Below, piece after piece: positions 34,660 to 46,660 of a stretch of 64,000 bases of DNA; position 1 is the first letter of the stretch, and every line of letters begins with the position of its first letter. Made by a program: the position numbers and the translations under genes. Origin of the DNA: Loripinus fragilis. Taxonomy: Eukaryota > Mollusca > Bivalvia > Lucinida > Lucinidae. Below the pieces are notes generated by a model. The model was given only the letters and a program-made list of their open reading frames with translations. It had not been told where the DNA came from and ran no database searches. The DNA lies in NCBI GenBank assembly GCA_964019695.1, contig OZ026517.1, positions 59,517,042 through 59,581,041 on the forward strand, written 5' to 3'.

Positions 34660-34853
34660 ACACCGGATAGGCGGCAATCGAAAATGCACTTAACGATCGA
34701 CGAACTCGGATGATAAATCGTTAGAAGCAGTGTTTTCATTTGCCATTTGTCGCCAGTCAGGCGACAAATGGCAATCGAGAACTCTGTTTCTAACTTTTTT
34801 TGATCTACGTTCGTCGATAGCATTAACGTTTTCGATTGGCGCCCATCCGGTGT
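34660..34853. mobile_element. Complete palindromic MITE (CACCGGATAGGCGG family)
   Basis: About 194 bp, self-complementary along its length. Ends are ACACCGGATAGGCGGCAATC and TTGGCGCCCATCCGGTGT. The centre is GCCATTTGTCGCC / GGCGACAAATGGC around 5 bp. TATTAT flanks both sides (with one extra base on the left), a likely target duplication. A truncated relative is at 478-597. Confidence 0.88.
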
Positions 34854-35057
34854 TATTATGCTAAATATTTTTATGAACTACATTCCTCCCCATCCCCCCT
34901 GCTTACCTGCAGTTTTCCAGTTGTTAGCATACTGTTGTTTTTCGATAAGAGCAAAACACAGTGTGGATCCTAATCAGATGGCTTTGTCAGAAGCCAGTTG
35001 ATCTGGATCTACATTGTTTTTTAAAAAAAGATTCGACCTGGCTTCAAGTACACTACA

Positions 35058-35500
35058 AATTTCGCCACACGTAAAAATCATATAATAATCATATGATTCT
35101 TATATAAAAACTTGTATATAATACTTGTTAAAAAGGCAGCCGCATGTGGATCATATAAAACAGATTATATAATTTTCATATGAGAATGATATGATTTTTA
35201 CGTAAACTGAAATACATATAATAATCATATGATATTGATAAGCATTTTTACATAATAATCATATAATAATTATATGAAAATCATATAATTGCCCTTTTAT
35301 ATAAATATCATATGAGTGCCTTTATATAAAATTTATATAAAAAGGCAGTCACACGAGGATGATGTGTAATGCACTGTATATGCAAATTATATAAAAATGT
35401 TACAAAACTTAATTCATCACACATGATTATTACATGTATTAATTTACGTATAAAACTTATATAACTACTTTTTGGGTAAAAATCATATAAGAACCAGGAC
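35058..35500 (+). repeat. CATATG/ATATAA self-complementary repeat, copy 1
   Basis: Starts AATTTCGCCACACGTAAAAA and continues as irregular repeats of ATCATATAATAATCATATG-like words, nearly all of which are locally self-complementary. An inverted relative lies at 60385-60820, ending GACGTGTGGCGAAATT. No coding capacity. Confidence 0.75.
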
Positions 35501-35539
35501 TTAATATATGACCTAGTTTATGGTCCAGCATCTCAACAG

Positions 35540-35780
35540 GGCCCGTGGTTATAAAACTTTCTTTTCATGCTCAACTCTATTTAGAATGGAATTTCAAACC
35601 CTCATAAAACTAAAATGCTGAAATGAAGGCTTTTCTTGCTTTCAAACTCTCAGAGGTTGTCTTTATCATGCATAAAGATGTTAAAATACCAAAGATTGTT
35701 GGGATTTTAACATGTATATGAGTATGCTAAATTTCATGCTCAGTTGAGCTGAGCATGAAAAAAGTGTTATAACCCCTGAG
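35540..35780. mobile_element. MITE with TTTCATGCTCA inverted ends, copy 2
   Basis: Left end GGTTATAAAACTTTCTTTTC, right end GAAAAAAGTGTTATAACCCC, in inverted match. The interior shares ATTGTTGGGATTTTAACAT and ATTTCATGCTCAG with 12470-12720. Confidence 0.78.
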
Positions 35781-38779
35781 CCAGGTCTGCAAGTGGAATA
35801 GGAGTAGTTTCTACTTTACCACTTGTGTCCAGTCTCTACAGAATTTGCAGGTTGTTTTAGATAGGTATTGGAACAAAACTAGCTCAAGAAGTATTGCAAT
35901 GATTACAAACAACCGTCCTCAGAATTTTGAATGGGGATATGGGGACAAAGGTCATGCAATGACATATGTAGATGTCATAACATTCAACTGCTGCACTGAC
36001 CCATAAAATAGAAACATTCCAAAAACAGATAACAAAATGTATTTCTGTGTTCTACTGTTTAATATAATAGTAAAGACATGTAATAGTAAATTGAATATAG
36101 CATCCATGGGTGAACTCTTGCATGGTATAGGAAATTAAAATGGGAGTCTGCCCACGCTTGGATTTTGAAAATATTATGTTATTTATTTGTCTGGGGTATT
36201 AATTTAATATTTATGGTGCGTTTGAGTTTTTATGCAATTCCATAGCTAATTTATGACGTCATGAATGATATCACTTCAATACCTTAGGGTACCCAGTTAT
36301 AATCATTTCTAAAGTAATTGACATATCATGTAACGGACGGAGAAATGTTTTATTAAATAGCTATATCATTGATAAGTTTTCTGTTACTTAAAATGGCTTT
36401 GTATGTATTAGGATATTGGGTGGGCATTCATATTTATAGCATGGTACCCCAATTTTCGACTATATATTTTCTATTCGGTCAAATTTGGAATTAAAATTTT
36501 TACACGTTGCGGTCTTTGTCAAGATACCATTTCAACATATAAACTATCCATATATGCTAAGAATATGTAGACCAAATTTCATGAAATTCAAGGACCAGTA
36601 ACATATTTTTTTAGCTTGATGTAAACACTTGGCACTAATTCATCGAAATGTAAAAAATACAATAATTATGTTTCAGTGTAGTACATACTTGAATACTTGC
36701 TTAGTTTGAATCACCATGCTAGTACGTTTTTTGGTAGAAGTTGATATGTTCAGTGTTTCCCTATTATGGATTGAAAAAAGAAAAAAAAAACAATATTCTT
36801 TGATATTAAGTGCCATGATTCTTATTTAATGAAGTGCATTCACAATAATATTACCCAAAACGATACAATATGGTGACACCAGACTTACCACATCTAGTTT
36901 CTAACGTTAAAACTACATCTAACCAATGTTACACTTAATTTGTAGCATTATTAAGAATTTTAATTTATACAGAAGAGAAATCTTATGACAAGTCAGTTCA
37001 TACAGGAGAAGAACCTTATATCTATGGTTTTATAATTGTAAGCCTCATTAATAAATCTGGTTCACATGAATAACCCCCTGTTAAACCTAATGGTCAAAAT
37101 TAACCATTTTGGTCACAGAGAACTCTACGCTTCAAAGGTATTGCTTAAATCTTCTCTGTTCATTCTGTTTTGTAAAACTGATGCTGATTTCTACCAAATA
37201 GCAACATTTATACGTTAGCTGGCTGTATATTCCAGGCATACAGTTTCGTTTCTGGACATCACTTATTCACGTAGAACACTGTTCTATGATACCTATGATA
37301 GAACAGTTATGACTCTGTTACACGGCACCAAAATGTGGTCACTCTAGTTCAGTTGGGATGTAAAGGCAATATTTGATCTTCTAGTTTTCACACGTTTATT
37401 GATTGGATATAATGTTTCTTAAACAATATCATGCAGGACTTGAGGAAGTGATACACATTATCTTGGCCCCGTAGTGCCATGACATGGGGCCATGATCTTC
37501 GGCATTTCCGGCCATTGAATCATTTGAAATTGTCTTAACATGTCTTTCTTTAAGAAAAGTGGAGGTAGATTTAAAAAACAACCTCCTTCTTTCGAGTTAT
37601 TGATTCATTTCAATAAAAATAAAAAAAAAAATGGCTGAAACCGACCTATACCCTTAAGAGGTAGGAAACGACAAAGTTACCGGATTTGGATCTTCATGAA
37701 ATTTGGCTCAGATCAGCAGGATATATATGGCATGTTTTGTGACAATATGATATCTTGACAAAGACAAGAACATATCTTTCTTTGGAATTGAATGTTGAAT
37801 GTTGTGTAAATTTTTGAAAAAAATATTGAAATTTTATAATCACTTCTTCAGAAAACGTAAACCATAATTTATCCAAATGGTTTCCTGGTATCAATATAAA
37901 GTCTAAGGCATTTTGGATTCAATCTAGATGACAAATCATAGAAATAAACAAAACTATTGATTCAGGACATGGAAATTTAGTGACAGGTACCACCTCAAAG
38001 GTGGAGTACGTCAGGGTTGCTTCCTAAGCATTATTCTTAACTATCTAATTCGATAAATACATTTTCATAGTTTGTATATAATGAGTCATTAATATGCAAA
38101 GTTTAAAGAAAATCCATGCGTGGGCACAGATGCAAGTACCCCTTTCAAAATTTCCAAAATGCTAAACTTAAGAATTTCAATTCTGAAAACTTGCAGCATG
38201 CCCATATAAAATATTAAAGATAGAAAGTTTAAAAGGTCAGTTATCTTTAGATAGTCTGAAAATAAATCAGAAGCAATAATAATCTGCCAATTCATTATTT
38301 TGAGCCTGACTTTCCATAGAAAGTCAGCCTCAAACTCCTGTATTTAGGAATAATCCTGAAAACTTTCATCCATGGGGTAGGCATGACAGGGGAGACATAA
38401 CTGGCTTCACTTTCTATTGGAATTGTATGACACTATCTTCCTCTCCTGCTTGTCCTTTAACTTCTCCCATCTGCATTTGAACAACGGTCAAAACTTTTAA
38501 AGTCATTGCAAAAAATGGTCTTCTGTCTAAACAATTTCTTCAAAGCTGTGAAAGATTTCTGAAAAAGAATGAAATTAAAAACATGAATTAGGTTCTATTT
38601 TCATTGATTTTATTGGTGTTTAAACTCTGCCCATTCACTTGCAAACTTTTAGCCTTTCTGGCTACAACATTTATAATTTATTTATAAATGATTAGCCAGA
38701 GTTAAAACATCTGTAGGTTCTGAATTGCTCATCTGACACCAAGAGAAAATAATTTTGATCTCCTTAACTCTTATCCTGC
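35781..38779. other. Non-coding, no gene seen
   Basis: About 3 kb of AT-rich sequence without a recognised gene. Open frames at 37894-37694 and 38295-38089 (minus) have no conserved motif. A small palindrome GCCTGACTTTCC / GGAAAGTCAGGC-like lies near 38303-38330. Confidence 0.4.
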
Positions 38780-38960
38780 TAACATTGTTTTTGTCTAGAA
38801 AAAGTCATCTGCTTATTAGTGTTTATGTCTGCTGCAAGTCTGCAAAATTCAATTGCACACCATTTTATCACAGAAACGAACACTATGAACTATGATCAGA
38901 CTGCTCCAAAAGGAACTGTCTGATCTTGGGTCTTATTGTTTGCAATATAGGCAATACATA
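38780..38960. repeat. GTCTGCTG-type fragment
   Basis: AAAAAGTCATCTGCTTATTA and GTCTGCTGCAAG, then GATCAGACTGCTCC and GTCTGATCTTGGGTC. A decayed member of the hairpin family. Confidence 0.5.
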
Positions 38961-39112
38961 AGCAGATGAGAGAGCAGACAGCAATTGTCTTGAATAGCAG
39001 GAAATGGGTTGAGTAAAAACATGATAATGTTGTATTGCTATGCAAGTCTTCTACTGGATTAAAGAAAACCTCCCTTCCCCACCTAGCCATGGTGTAGAAT
39101 ACATAGAGGATA

Positions 39113-39260
39113 TTTACTTTTTTGAGGTGAATACCAAATATATTTCATCGAGTGAGTTGAAAACATCAGAATTTTCACGAGTGCGCAGCACGAGTGAAAA
39201 TTTCGATGTTTTCAACTCACGAGATGAAATATATTTGGTATTTACCTCGAAAAAAGTAAA
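39113..39260. repeat. Near-perfect 148-bp palindrome
   Basis: Arms of about 72 bp meet at GTGCGCAGCACGAG (about 39186). Each arm carries TACCAAATATATTTCATC, GAGTTGAAAACATC and TTTTCACGAGTG. Open frames on both strands give almost the same protein because the DNA is palindromic, so neither is a gene. Confidence 0.93.
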
Positions 39261-39688
39261 TTTTCCTTTTATTTTATCCAACTTTTTGGAGAAATACGTT
39301 ATCGATTTTCCCCCACTTTGAGCCAAATCACAAGGAATTTAAAGTGACAGGTTGATTGATTACGCAAAATAAATAGTACCAAACTATTTGATTTATCTCA
39401 CATTTATTACTGGCAATGCTGAAAACTCAGCGGCTCAAACTTTTTTATTTTTTTTATTTATGATTCGAAAACAATTTGTAAAAACGATTTGTAATGATAA
39501 TTAACCAATTTCATCGGGATGGAATTTCCGCATAGTAATATAGTGATAGTCTTTCTGCCAGTTTCCAAAATTCATTGGCGCCATTTTACACGACAAGATG
39601 TCTTTCTAGCCAATCTTTCTTAATTCAATACGAAACTGGAAATCTAAAAACGCGAACAACTGATCAAGTAAATAGATGTTTTACAGTT

Positions 39689-42316
39689 TTAGTCGCTGTC
39701 ACTGTCAATGACCCTGATTCTTTTGTAGGATTTCCTTGCAGGAGGCGAAAATTGCAAAGACATTCTCTGAGTCGGACTGACACACGTGGTTGAATAGAAC
39801 TGGGTTCTCGACAACTGCTGCGATTGATTAAAATTAATGTTTATATTTCCGTGAATCTGATTCCCGGAGAACATTCCCCCTATCTTTGAAATGTCAAAAC
39901 CTCCACGATTAAGGACAGGGACATAGGATTGGGGAGTGGCCCTAGAGCTAGGGGCTTGACACTCATTGGCAGTTGATCGAACTTCTACCGGAGACTCATC
40001 AACAGCAGCACACGAAGAAATTGTTGCAGATACTGTCGGGTTTTTCACTGGTGGACGATTTGACAAAATTGAAGAGATGTTTTTTGTCTGTTCAGCTTTG
40101 AGGTGGCTGTAATTGTTTAAACTGTTGACATTCTTGTGCCCTGATATCTGGATTATTTGATTTGGTGGCAACCCCTCATCTGTCAGTTTCTGAACAAGAT
40201 GCTTTCTCACACTGAAAAAAAGGTGAAAATAACTTAGCCTATTAGATACCACTTAGGCCAAAGAAAATAATACCTTTGTTTAGGGTAATCCGACCCTATC
40301 ATATTTTACTGGCGAAACCTAGATTTTTTTCAGGTTTTACGGGAGGGGGGAATAATTTTATGCATTTTGAATCTCATTTTGCGGTTCAAAATGCAAAGAA
40401 TTATATTTTGCTTTGCTGGCTGGGAAAGGTGGGGAGGGGGCAGGATGAGTGACAAATCTTATGATATTAAATTTAAGGCTATAGCATATCAAAATGCGTT
40501 GGTTTGTCATCAACCAAATAAATTTTGGAATTTTAACCCTCAAAAGTGAAATGAAAATGTTTAAGGCAAAAAAAAAAATGCCGAAACAATAGAGAAAATC
40601 CTAGATGTCTCCAAATAATTTAGCAAAAAGTTGGGTTGATAGAGTTTTCTTAAGCAAAAATATTTTTCTTTAGAGGTATAGAATTTTTATGAGCATAAAA
40701 TTGTAATTATTTTTTTACCCATCAATTTAAACCTGTGTTTTGGGTGCTCAAAAGAACCGTCTCATTGAGACTTTTTGGAGTACACACAACATATGTTTTT
40801 GTTGAAAAATAAAAAAAAAAATAAAAAATAGAGAAAATCCTAGATGTCTCGAAATAATTTAGCAAAAAGTTGGGTTGATAAAGCAAAAAATATTTTTCTT
40901 TAAAGGTATAGAAATTTTATGAGCATAAAATTGTAATTATTTTTTTACCCATCAATTTTAACCTGTTTTGGGTGCTCAAAAGAACAGTCTCATTGAGACT
41001 TTTTGAGAGTACACACAACATAACGTTTTGGTAGAAAAATAAAGAAAATTGTTTTCAAATACGCACTGAAGCGTAAACGTCCACCATTTACTTTTATAAC
41101 CTGTTGTGGGCACAAATATTACATTTCCGAAGACAGAAATTAGTCTTGATAAACTGTAGTTAAATATACAAGCTTGGATTTTTTTATGTTTCAATATTTT
41201 TTTGTTCGTTTCAGAGATACCGTTGAGGAAAGAACACAAATGCATTGGCAAATTGATACAAAAATGGTGTTTGACTGTGTCTTTATCAGCAATCATCAGT
41301 TTTGAATTGTTCGATTCAGTTTGCCATGCATTATTACAACAACTGGACTAATAAATATACAACCAGCTTCAGACCATCTGATGAGGTATGCGACATGTAT
41401 GAGAAAAAAGTGAGATTGGTAATCACCTGTAAGGAGTGAGGCGCTTGTCAGATGTTTGAAGGCTGGCTCCTGCTTTCATGTCGTTCATAATGGAATACAG
41501 CTTGTTGATACCCATAGGTGTTCTCTTATACCAGGCCTTACCAGTCTTTTTGGCATAGTTGATTGACAGGAAAAAGGGAGAGTCAGGGTCAAGCATTTCC
41601 ACCGGGCGAACGCTCCTGTACTTTTTGTATACTGCAACAGGGTCTCTAGCTGGGTCCTCCGGAACAGCATACGCTCTGGGTTTGGTTTGCCGCACATCCC
41701 TTGGATTTGATCCTGTACGTGTCTTGGTTTGACGCTCTTGGGTGTAAACGATATACTCTGTACCGTCTTCATCTGACCTTAAATCAATGTCACTCCATTT
41801 AAGATCATGGGTTTCCTTACCGGTCCTCATTCCAAATTGAAGGGTGCAAACAAGCCACATGGTGTAGATAATTGAACTTGGCGAGGAAATGCCTAACACT
41901 TGCTTCTCGTACAATGTGTTTATGTCTTGATCAGAAATTTCATCAGCTGCATTTGGCTTATTGCCTTTACCGATGGATTTCAGCTGCTTGGACTTAGCCG
42001 CAAGGATATCACGACACTGGCGGAACTGAACATTAGTCATAAGGGAAAATTTATATCCATTCATGAGGACTTAGCGGTTGATTGATGAAAAGAAGGACCT
42101 GATTGTGGTAGGCTCAAATTCATCACCATCTTTTCTTCGGACAGCCAACAGGAAACCAGAAATATATTCCCCTAGTTGTTGTGGCGGTATGATGAGTGGA
42201 AATCTCGACTCATTTTGTGATTCAAGGTAGCTTTGAAACAGTTTCATATCATTATCAGTTTTCCTTTTTGTGTTTTGATTCTGCTGTTCCTTCAGAAATT
42301 CATCAATTCAGGGTGG
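39689..42316 (-). pseudogene. Crypton-derived tyrosine recombinase (DUF3504 type), core and C-terminal exons, with in-frame stops
   Basis: Two exons on the minus strand: 42316-41427 and 40211-39689, joined by a GT-AG intron (donor TACAG/GTGATT, acceptor TTTTTTTCAG/TGTGAG). The N-terminal core-binding part reads IDEFLKEQQNQNTKRKT and LGEYISGFLLAVRRKDGDEF. After a TAA at 42073-42071 comes QFRQCRDILAAKSKQLKSIG. Catalytic region: FGMRTGKETHDLKW (Arg), RQTKTRTGSNPRDVR (Lys), PYSVRKHLVQKL across the splice (second Arg), QISGHKN (His) and NNYSH (Tyr). The usual HxxR histidine is Tyr. A 120-residue Ser/Pro/Asn-rich tail follows to TAA at 39691-39689. A second stop, TGA, lies just before IDEFL at about 42305. 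From the internal Met at 42064, 386 codons remain open. Family is known for DNA cleavage-rejoining in Cryptons and for host-domesticated relatives (ZMYM, QRICH1, KIAA1958). Confidence 0.82.
40587..41045. repeat. Tandem duplication (239-bp period) with hairpin, inside recombinase intron
   Basis: Both copies start near AGAGAAAATCCTAGATGTCT (40591 and 40830) and contain GGGTGCTCAAAAGAAC, then GTCTCATTGAGAC and GAGTACACACAACAT. The hairpin unit is the same family as 61325-61570 and 63560-63607, with a partly decayed right arm. Confidence 0.85.
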
Positions 42317-42537
42317 CCAATCACGTGATACGCAATTGGTTATCTCACATTTTTGTGCATGTTTTCGCCTCGATTGAAGGTATGTCAAACGTTTTTTCGT
42401 GGGGTTTTCAATCGATTTCAGAAAAGACACTGGGTGCAGAGTACTCCGGCTGTACAGCGGATCATCATGTCGTTGACCGATTTTAACGTAAACGTGTAGT
42501 TTTAGTGAACATTCGCGCAAAGTTTGCCCAACTGAAT

Positions 42538-42790
42538 TGGTAGGAATCACATTTTTTGTCAATATATGCCCGATGAAAGCTAATCTACTCATTTATTGAA
42601 GCTAAGGTTTGTTTATGCATTTCGGCCATTACCTTTAGTGAATAGAATTAAGTTTTCCATAGATTGAATGAAGGATTGCGATTCCTTGCATTGAAAAATG
42701 GCAACGAAAGACGATGGTAGGAATCACATGGTATGGTAGGAATCACACTTAAAATTTGCGATAGCAAAAAAGATAGGAATCACACTCCTT
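42538..42790 (+). repeat. Subterminal TGGTAGGAATCACA repeats, left end
   Basis: Copies at 42538, 42715, 42734 and (TAGGAATCACAC) 42774, all in the same direction, just inside the left inverted repeat of the 11.3-kb element. Confidence 0.85.
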
Positions 42791-42894
42791 TGTGTAAATC
42801 GAAACTAGAGCTGGCTGAGCAGTCTACTTATGCTGTGGTTTGTTGTCCGTTATTGATATGTTCATCTATCTGTCTCTATCATTTACTGAATATT

Positions 42895-43148
42895 CATGTG
42901 CGGACCCAGAATGTTTTGTAAGAGAGTATCCGCCAACTCTTGACCTTTTATTTCTAGTGAGGAGAGAGGAAAAGCGGGCCATTATCTACCCGCCAGCAAA
43001 ACGCTGTTGATGATTGGCCCAACACTGAGTTATGGCTTTGAGATTTTTACAGGGGATCCGAACCAGTATTACTAAGAAATCCTACAGTTATGTAATTTTT
43101 CAGGGGGGGGGTCCTGACCCCCTGTCCCCCTATCTAGATCAACGCATG
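42895..43148. mobile_element. GGATCC-family MITE, third copy
   Basis: Ends CATGTGCGGACCC and GATCAACGCATG; interior with a poly-G tract and GTCCTGACCCCCTGTCCCCC. Flanks ATATT and ATATA give a four-of-five match to a target duplication. More decayed than the copies at 1205 and 33045. Confidence 0.7.
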
Positions 43149-43645
43149 ATATATTCGACATCTCCCACAGAAGAAGCATAATTATAAGATGAAACTTGAT
43201 GGTTAGCAGTTAGGTAGTATGAACATTCCAAATTGATAAAATTGTTTAGCTTTGATATTTGGTCGACCATGCAGCAATCCTTAAATTTTTCAAGCATTAC
43301 TTCCATAACATTTGTTCGACTGTGCAAAAACTTGTTTAGAAGCATCCAGACAAAATGGATATTGAGGAGTGCTAAATCGTTTAGTTCCAATTTCCTAAAC
43401 AGCTACCATTGAGCCTCTTTTAAACTTTTCAAATTATTTCTCCTTTCGAAATAAATGTCAGATTTTACTGGAACTTTTGTGGAGGCATTGATACATAAAT
43501 TGAGATTCATAGTTGCTATAATCGACGATATCCAAGATGGCTGCAGTGACAGCAATCTTAAAATCTCCTCGAAAACTTAATCTTATATAGAACAGAAACT
43601 TGGCTTGGTGCACTCTGGCACTATGCTTAAACAATTACACTTTAA
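43149..43645. other. Interior of the 11.3-kb element, no gene seen
   Basis: An 83-codon minus-strand open frame (43390-43139) has no recognised domain and overlaps the MITE end. Nothing else noted. Confidence 0.4.
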
Positions 43646-44310
43646 CACTTTCGCTGCCAAGCACCTAAAAAACCAATACCTCAGTGCTAAGCATGTTGCA
43701 AGGACGCCTGAATATTGAGGGTATATGGGTTCAACACAGAGTATCACCAGAACCATTCAACCTAATGCTGTGAAACTTTGACAGAATGTTGCTAATATAT
43801 CAAACATTTATTTGAATTAACAATAATAAAAATAGTCACGTGACGTTTGGTGGACATTTTGGAAGCCATATTGAAATATGAAAATGCCTATAAACAACTA
43901 TTTTATGCAAAAAAAAAATAAAACATCCATCTACACCAAGTATCAAACATAATAATTTATTCAGATAATATATTGTGTAATCAGAAATAAATCAGAATAA
44001 AGCAGTGGAAGGGCTTAATTGCGGCCATGTATGTCATTCCCTTGGACATGTTTTCATTGTTTTGATGTCCGCGAAATCTAATGACATTACAAACATTTTT
44101 GTAAAATCCATTCTTTTACAGAAAATTGCATAGTCTTCCCTATGCGATATAACTATGTCCCCTGAACATTTTGAAATAAAGAACAAAGATTTGCATCCCT
44201 TTTAACGGTTAAAAATAGACAGCTATCAACCGAGCCTTTAAATTTCGACTGTAGTCATGTATGGCAGTGAACGGTAAATTCGACTACAGTCGCGTTTGGC
44301 AGCGAAAGCG
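43646..44310. mobile_element. piggyBac-like MITE, TTAA-flanked
   Basis: 665 bp flanked by TTAA at 43642-43645 and 44311-44314. Ends are CACTTTCGCTGCCAAGC and, inverted, CGCTTTCGCTGCCAAAC. The TTAA duplication and CxCTTT..CTGCCA ends fit piggyBac-superfamily nonautonomous elements. Near the right end GACTACAGTCG and GACTGTAGTC form inner repeats. Confidence 0.78.
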
Positions 44311-44582
44311 TTAATACTCAAAATGAGGGCTATAGCAGTCATCATGAAATTCTTAAAACAACATTTCCTCCCGAACCATATGTTTGATTAAGCCAAACCT
44401 TGGTAGGGGGAGGGGCTTGTGGGCAACTTCGAATCTTAGATTCGACATTATGACTCTATTTGGATATCTTATATGGCAGCCATTTGGATTTTCTTCATAA
44501 TTTCGTCTCTTAAGCCATATGTTGGATTGAACTGTAACTTTGTGGAAGCCATTGGGACAATATGGATATTAAGGGGATATAT

Positions 44583-45311
44583 CTTTCAAAAGCTCTTACT
44601 TGCATGAAATATTTCCTGTAAAAACAAAAATTGCTTTTTGGTCAAGGTGACGGATACCTTTGGCCACATTGTTGTATGAACAATTTATACATCTCACATA
44701 GATCACTTTACCCCCCCCCCCCCCCAACATCCAGCTTTTGAGCAATCGACAGCATGCTTATCAGTCGTTTTTGAGTTACTTTCTGGTTTTATCCTGTTTA
44801 CAAAATTGTGCCATGCTGGGTGAACTTTAGAGAAAAAACATTTACATAAACATGAACTGCAATTATCCGACTACAATATGGGAAAGTATTTTCGCCCAAA
44901 TATACAAATTTCTGGTAGAACAATATGTTTTCTCAATTTTTGCTTATAAATGTTTCAAGGTCAAAAGCAAAAATTGTAAATAATACAAGAAATACATATA
45001 TTTGGGTCAAAATACTTATCCATATTGTAGTTGGATTAGTGTAGTTCTTGTTCATGGTAACTTTTTTTTTATCTAAAATTCACCTAATATGCCACAATAC
45101 TGTAAATGGAATAAAACCAGGAGGTAACTCAAAAACGACTATAAGCATGCTGCTGAGTGCTCAAAAGCTGTATGTTGGGGCGTAATGTGATCTGTGTGAG
45201 ATGTATAAATTGTCCATACAACAATATAGCCAAAGGTATCCGTCTCCATGATAAAATAGCCATTTTTGGTTATTCAGGAAAAAAGTTAATACAAGTAAGA
45301 GCTTTTGAAAG
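44583..45311. mobile_element. 729-bp foldback element (giant palindrome)
   Basis: Ends CTTTCAAAAGCTCTTACTTG at 44583 and its exact reverse complement at 45292-45311. Inverted pairs continue inward: ACGGATACCTTTGGC / GCCAAAGGTATCCGT; TTTATACATCTCACA / GTGAGATGTATAAA; CAGCATGCTTATCAGTCGTT / AACGACTATAAGCATGCTG; and CCCAAATATA / TATATTTGGG near the centre (about 44945). A poly-C tract at 44710 is not mirrored by a long poly-G. No target duplication seen. Confidence 0.9.
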
Positions 45312-46584
45312 CAACATTTGCTAGAATCATGCATTCATTTTTTTCCAAAGTAGATTAATTATGATCAGTCTCATCAAGGTAGGTGATTCTGGTCCTCTTG
45401 TATCCCTAGTTGGCTTTAAAGGGGTGGCAAGATTGGACGCAAATAGATCAGATAAACAGCCCCCTGCCAAACCATGCAATCCTCTCCAAATCTAGTCAAG
45501 ATCAGGTATTATATAAATCCTGAAAAGCTAAAGCGATTAAAACATAATACAAGAAGTCAATAGGCGCCGGTATTTTTTAATTCACTTCCTGTTGGAAAAT
45601 TCAACCAAATCCTGTCGTTTCCAACTTAACAGGATCACACCCAGGGAGCGGAAGTGACCGGACAATTGCGAGTGTACGACAAGTAACGGCACTTGTGATG
45701 TACATTGGACGGTTGGTCACTTGCGGTATTGATTATTCATTTTCACCATAAACAAACTTCTTTTTTTACACGAAAAACTCCAGCATATGCGTGTTTTGGG
45801 TATAGAAGGTAAGCTATATTTGTGAGTTACTTTCTGACTGGATTGAAATCCCATTTCATTGTCCATGTTCAGTGAATTTGATTTCTAATCACATGTTTAT
45901 CAACAACGGGTGATTGATTTTCGAATTTTCAAACATGAAAAAAACGTGCATAAAAAAGCAAATTCACTGTCATTAGGAGTTTTACTCTTCTAATAAAAAC
46001 ACTTTCTAAGGAAACACTAATATTTTTTGTCAAACCAAAACCAGAGCATGGCAAATGGCGAAAATATGACACGCGTGGGAGCATGGCACCATTCAGTCAC
46101 TTGCTGTCGTTCACTTACGGATTGTACATGACAACTGCGACTTTACTGAACGGTCACTTGTATACTAAGGGTCATATAATTTTTCTCAGTTTATGCATAC
46201 CAGTGCCAATATTTCATCTTTCCCTCTCAAGAAAAGTTTGTTCTTAAAGACATATGCGGCTATTTCCAATGTGCACCTTTTCCGCGTCTGCAAACGGGGA
46301 AAGTTGTCTGGGTCCTGTCTTTCGACCCTTAACGGATTCGGATCAATACAGCTTCCGATATTCTTATGTCATATCCGTGCTCCAACATTTTCTTCACAAA
46401 ATAACTAATTAAAGTGTGTTCGAATTATCTATTGACATCTTTTCAGAACTGATCGTCTCAGCACTAAAGACAGATAAATGTAGCTCAGTCGAAATCAAAT
46501 GACGTACACAATAACCCTGGTTACGAATACGATAGTGGCCGAGTCTATACTATTTGTATGGATATTTAGAGTGGCGCACGACCT

Positions 46585-46660
46585 GACCTCGTGGCCTAGT
46601 GGTTAGCGCGCCTGGCTACAAACCCAGAGAACCAGGATCGATTCCCAGATGCGCACATAT
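46585..46660 (+). mobile_element. tRNA-like SINE head or tRNA pseudogene
   Basis: Box A GTGGCCTAGTGGTTAGCGC and box B GGATCGATTCCC are at tRNA spacing, but the acceptor stem does not close and the anticodon arm pairs poorly (CTGG/CCAG around eight bases). I treat it as a tRNA-derived relic, not a tRNA gene. Confidence 0.6.

Noticed and set aside
39040..39326. Pair of 70-93-residue proteins on opposite strands
   Set aside because: Generated by the palindrome at 39113-39260, which makes both strands encode nearly the same peptide.
42308..42592. 94-codon minus-strand open frame ending at the recombinase border, and the overlapping + frame 42196-42486
   Set aside because: Falls in the terminal inverted repeat of the 11.3-kb element and does not resemble the recombinase family.
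46585..46660. Functional tRNA gene
   Set aside because: Acceptor stem does not pair and the anticodon arm is irregular; better read as a tRNA-derived relic.
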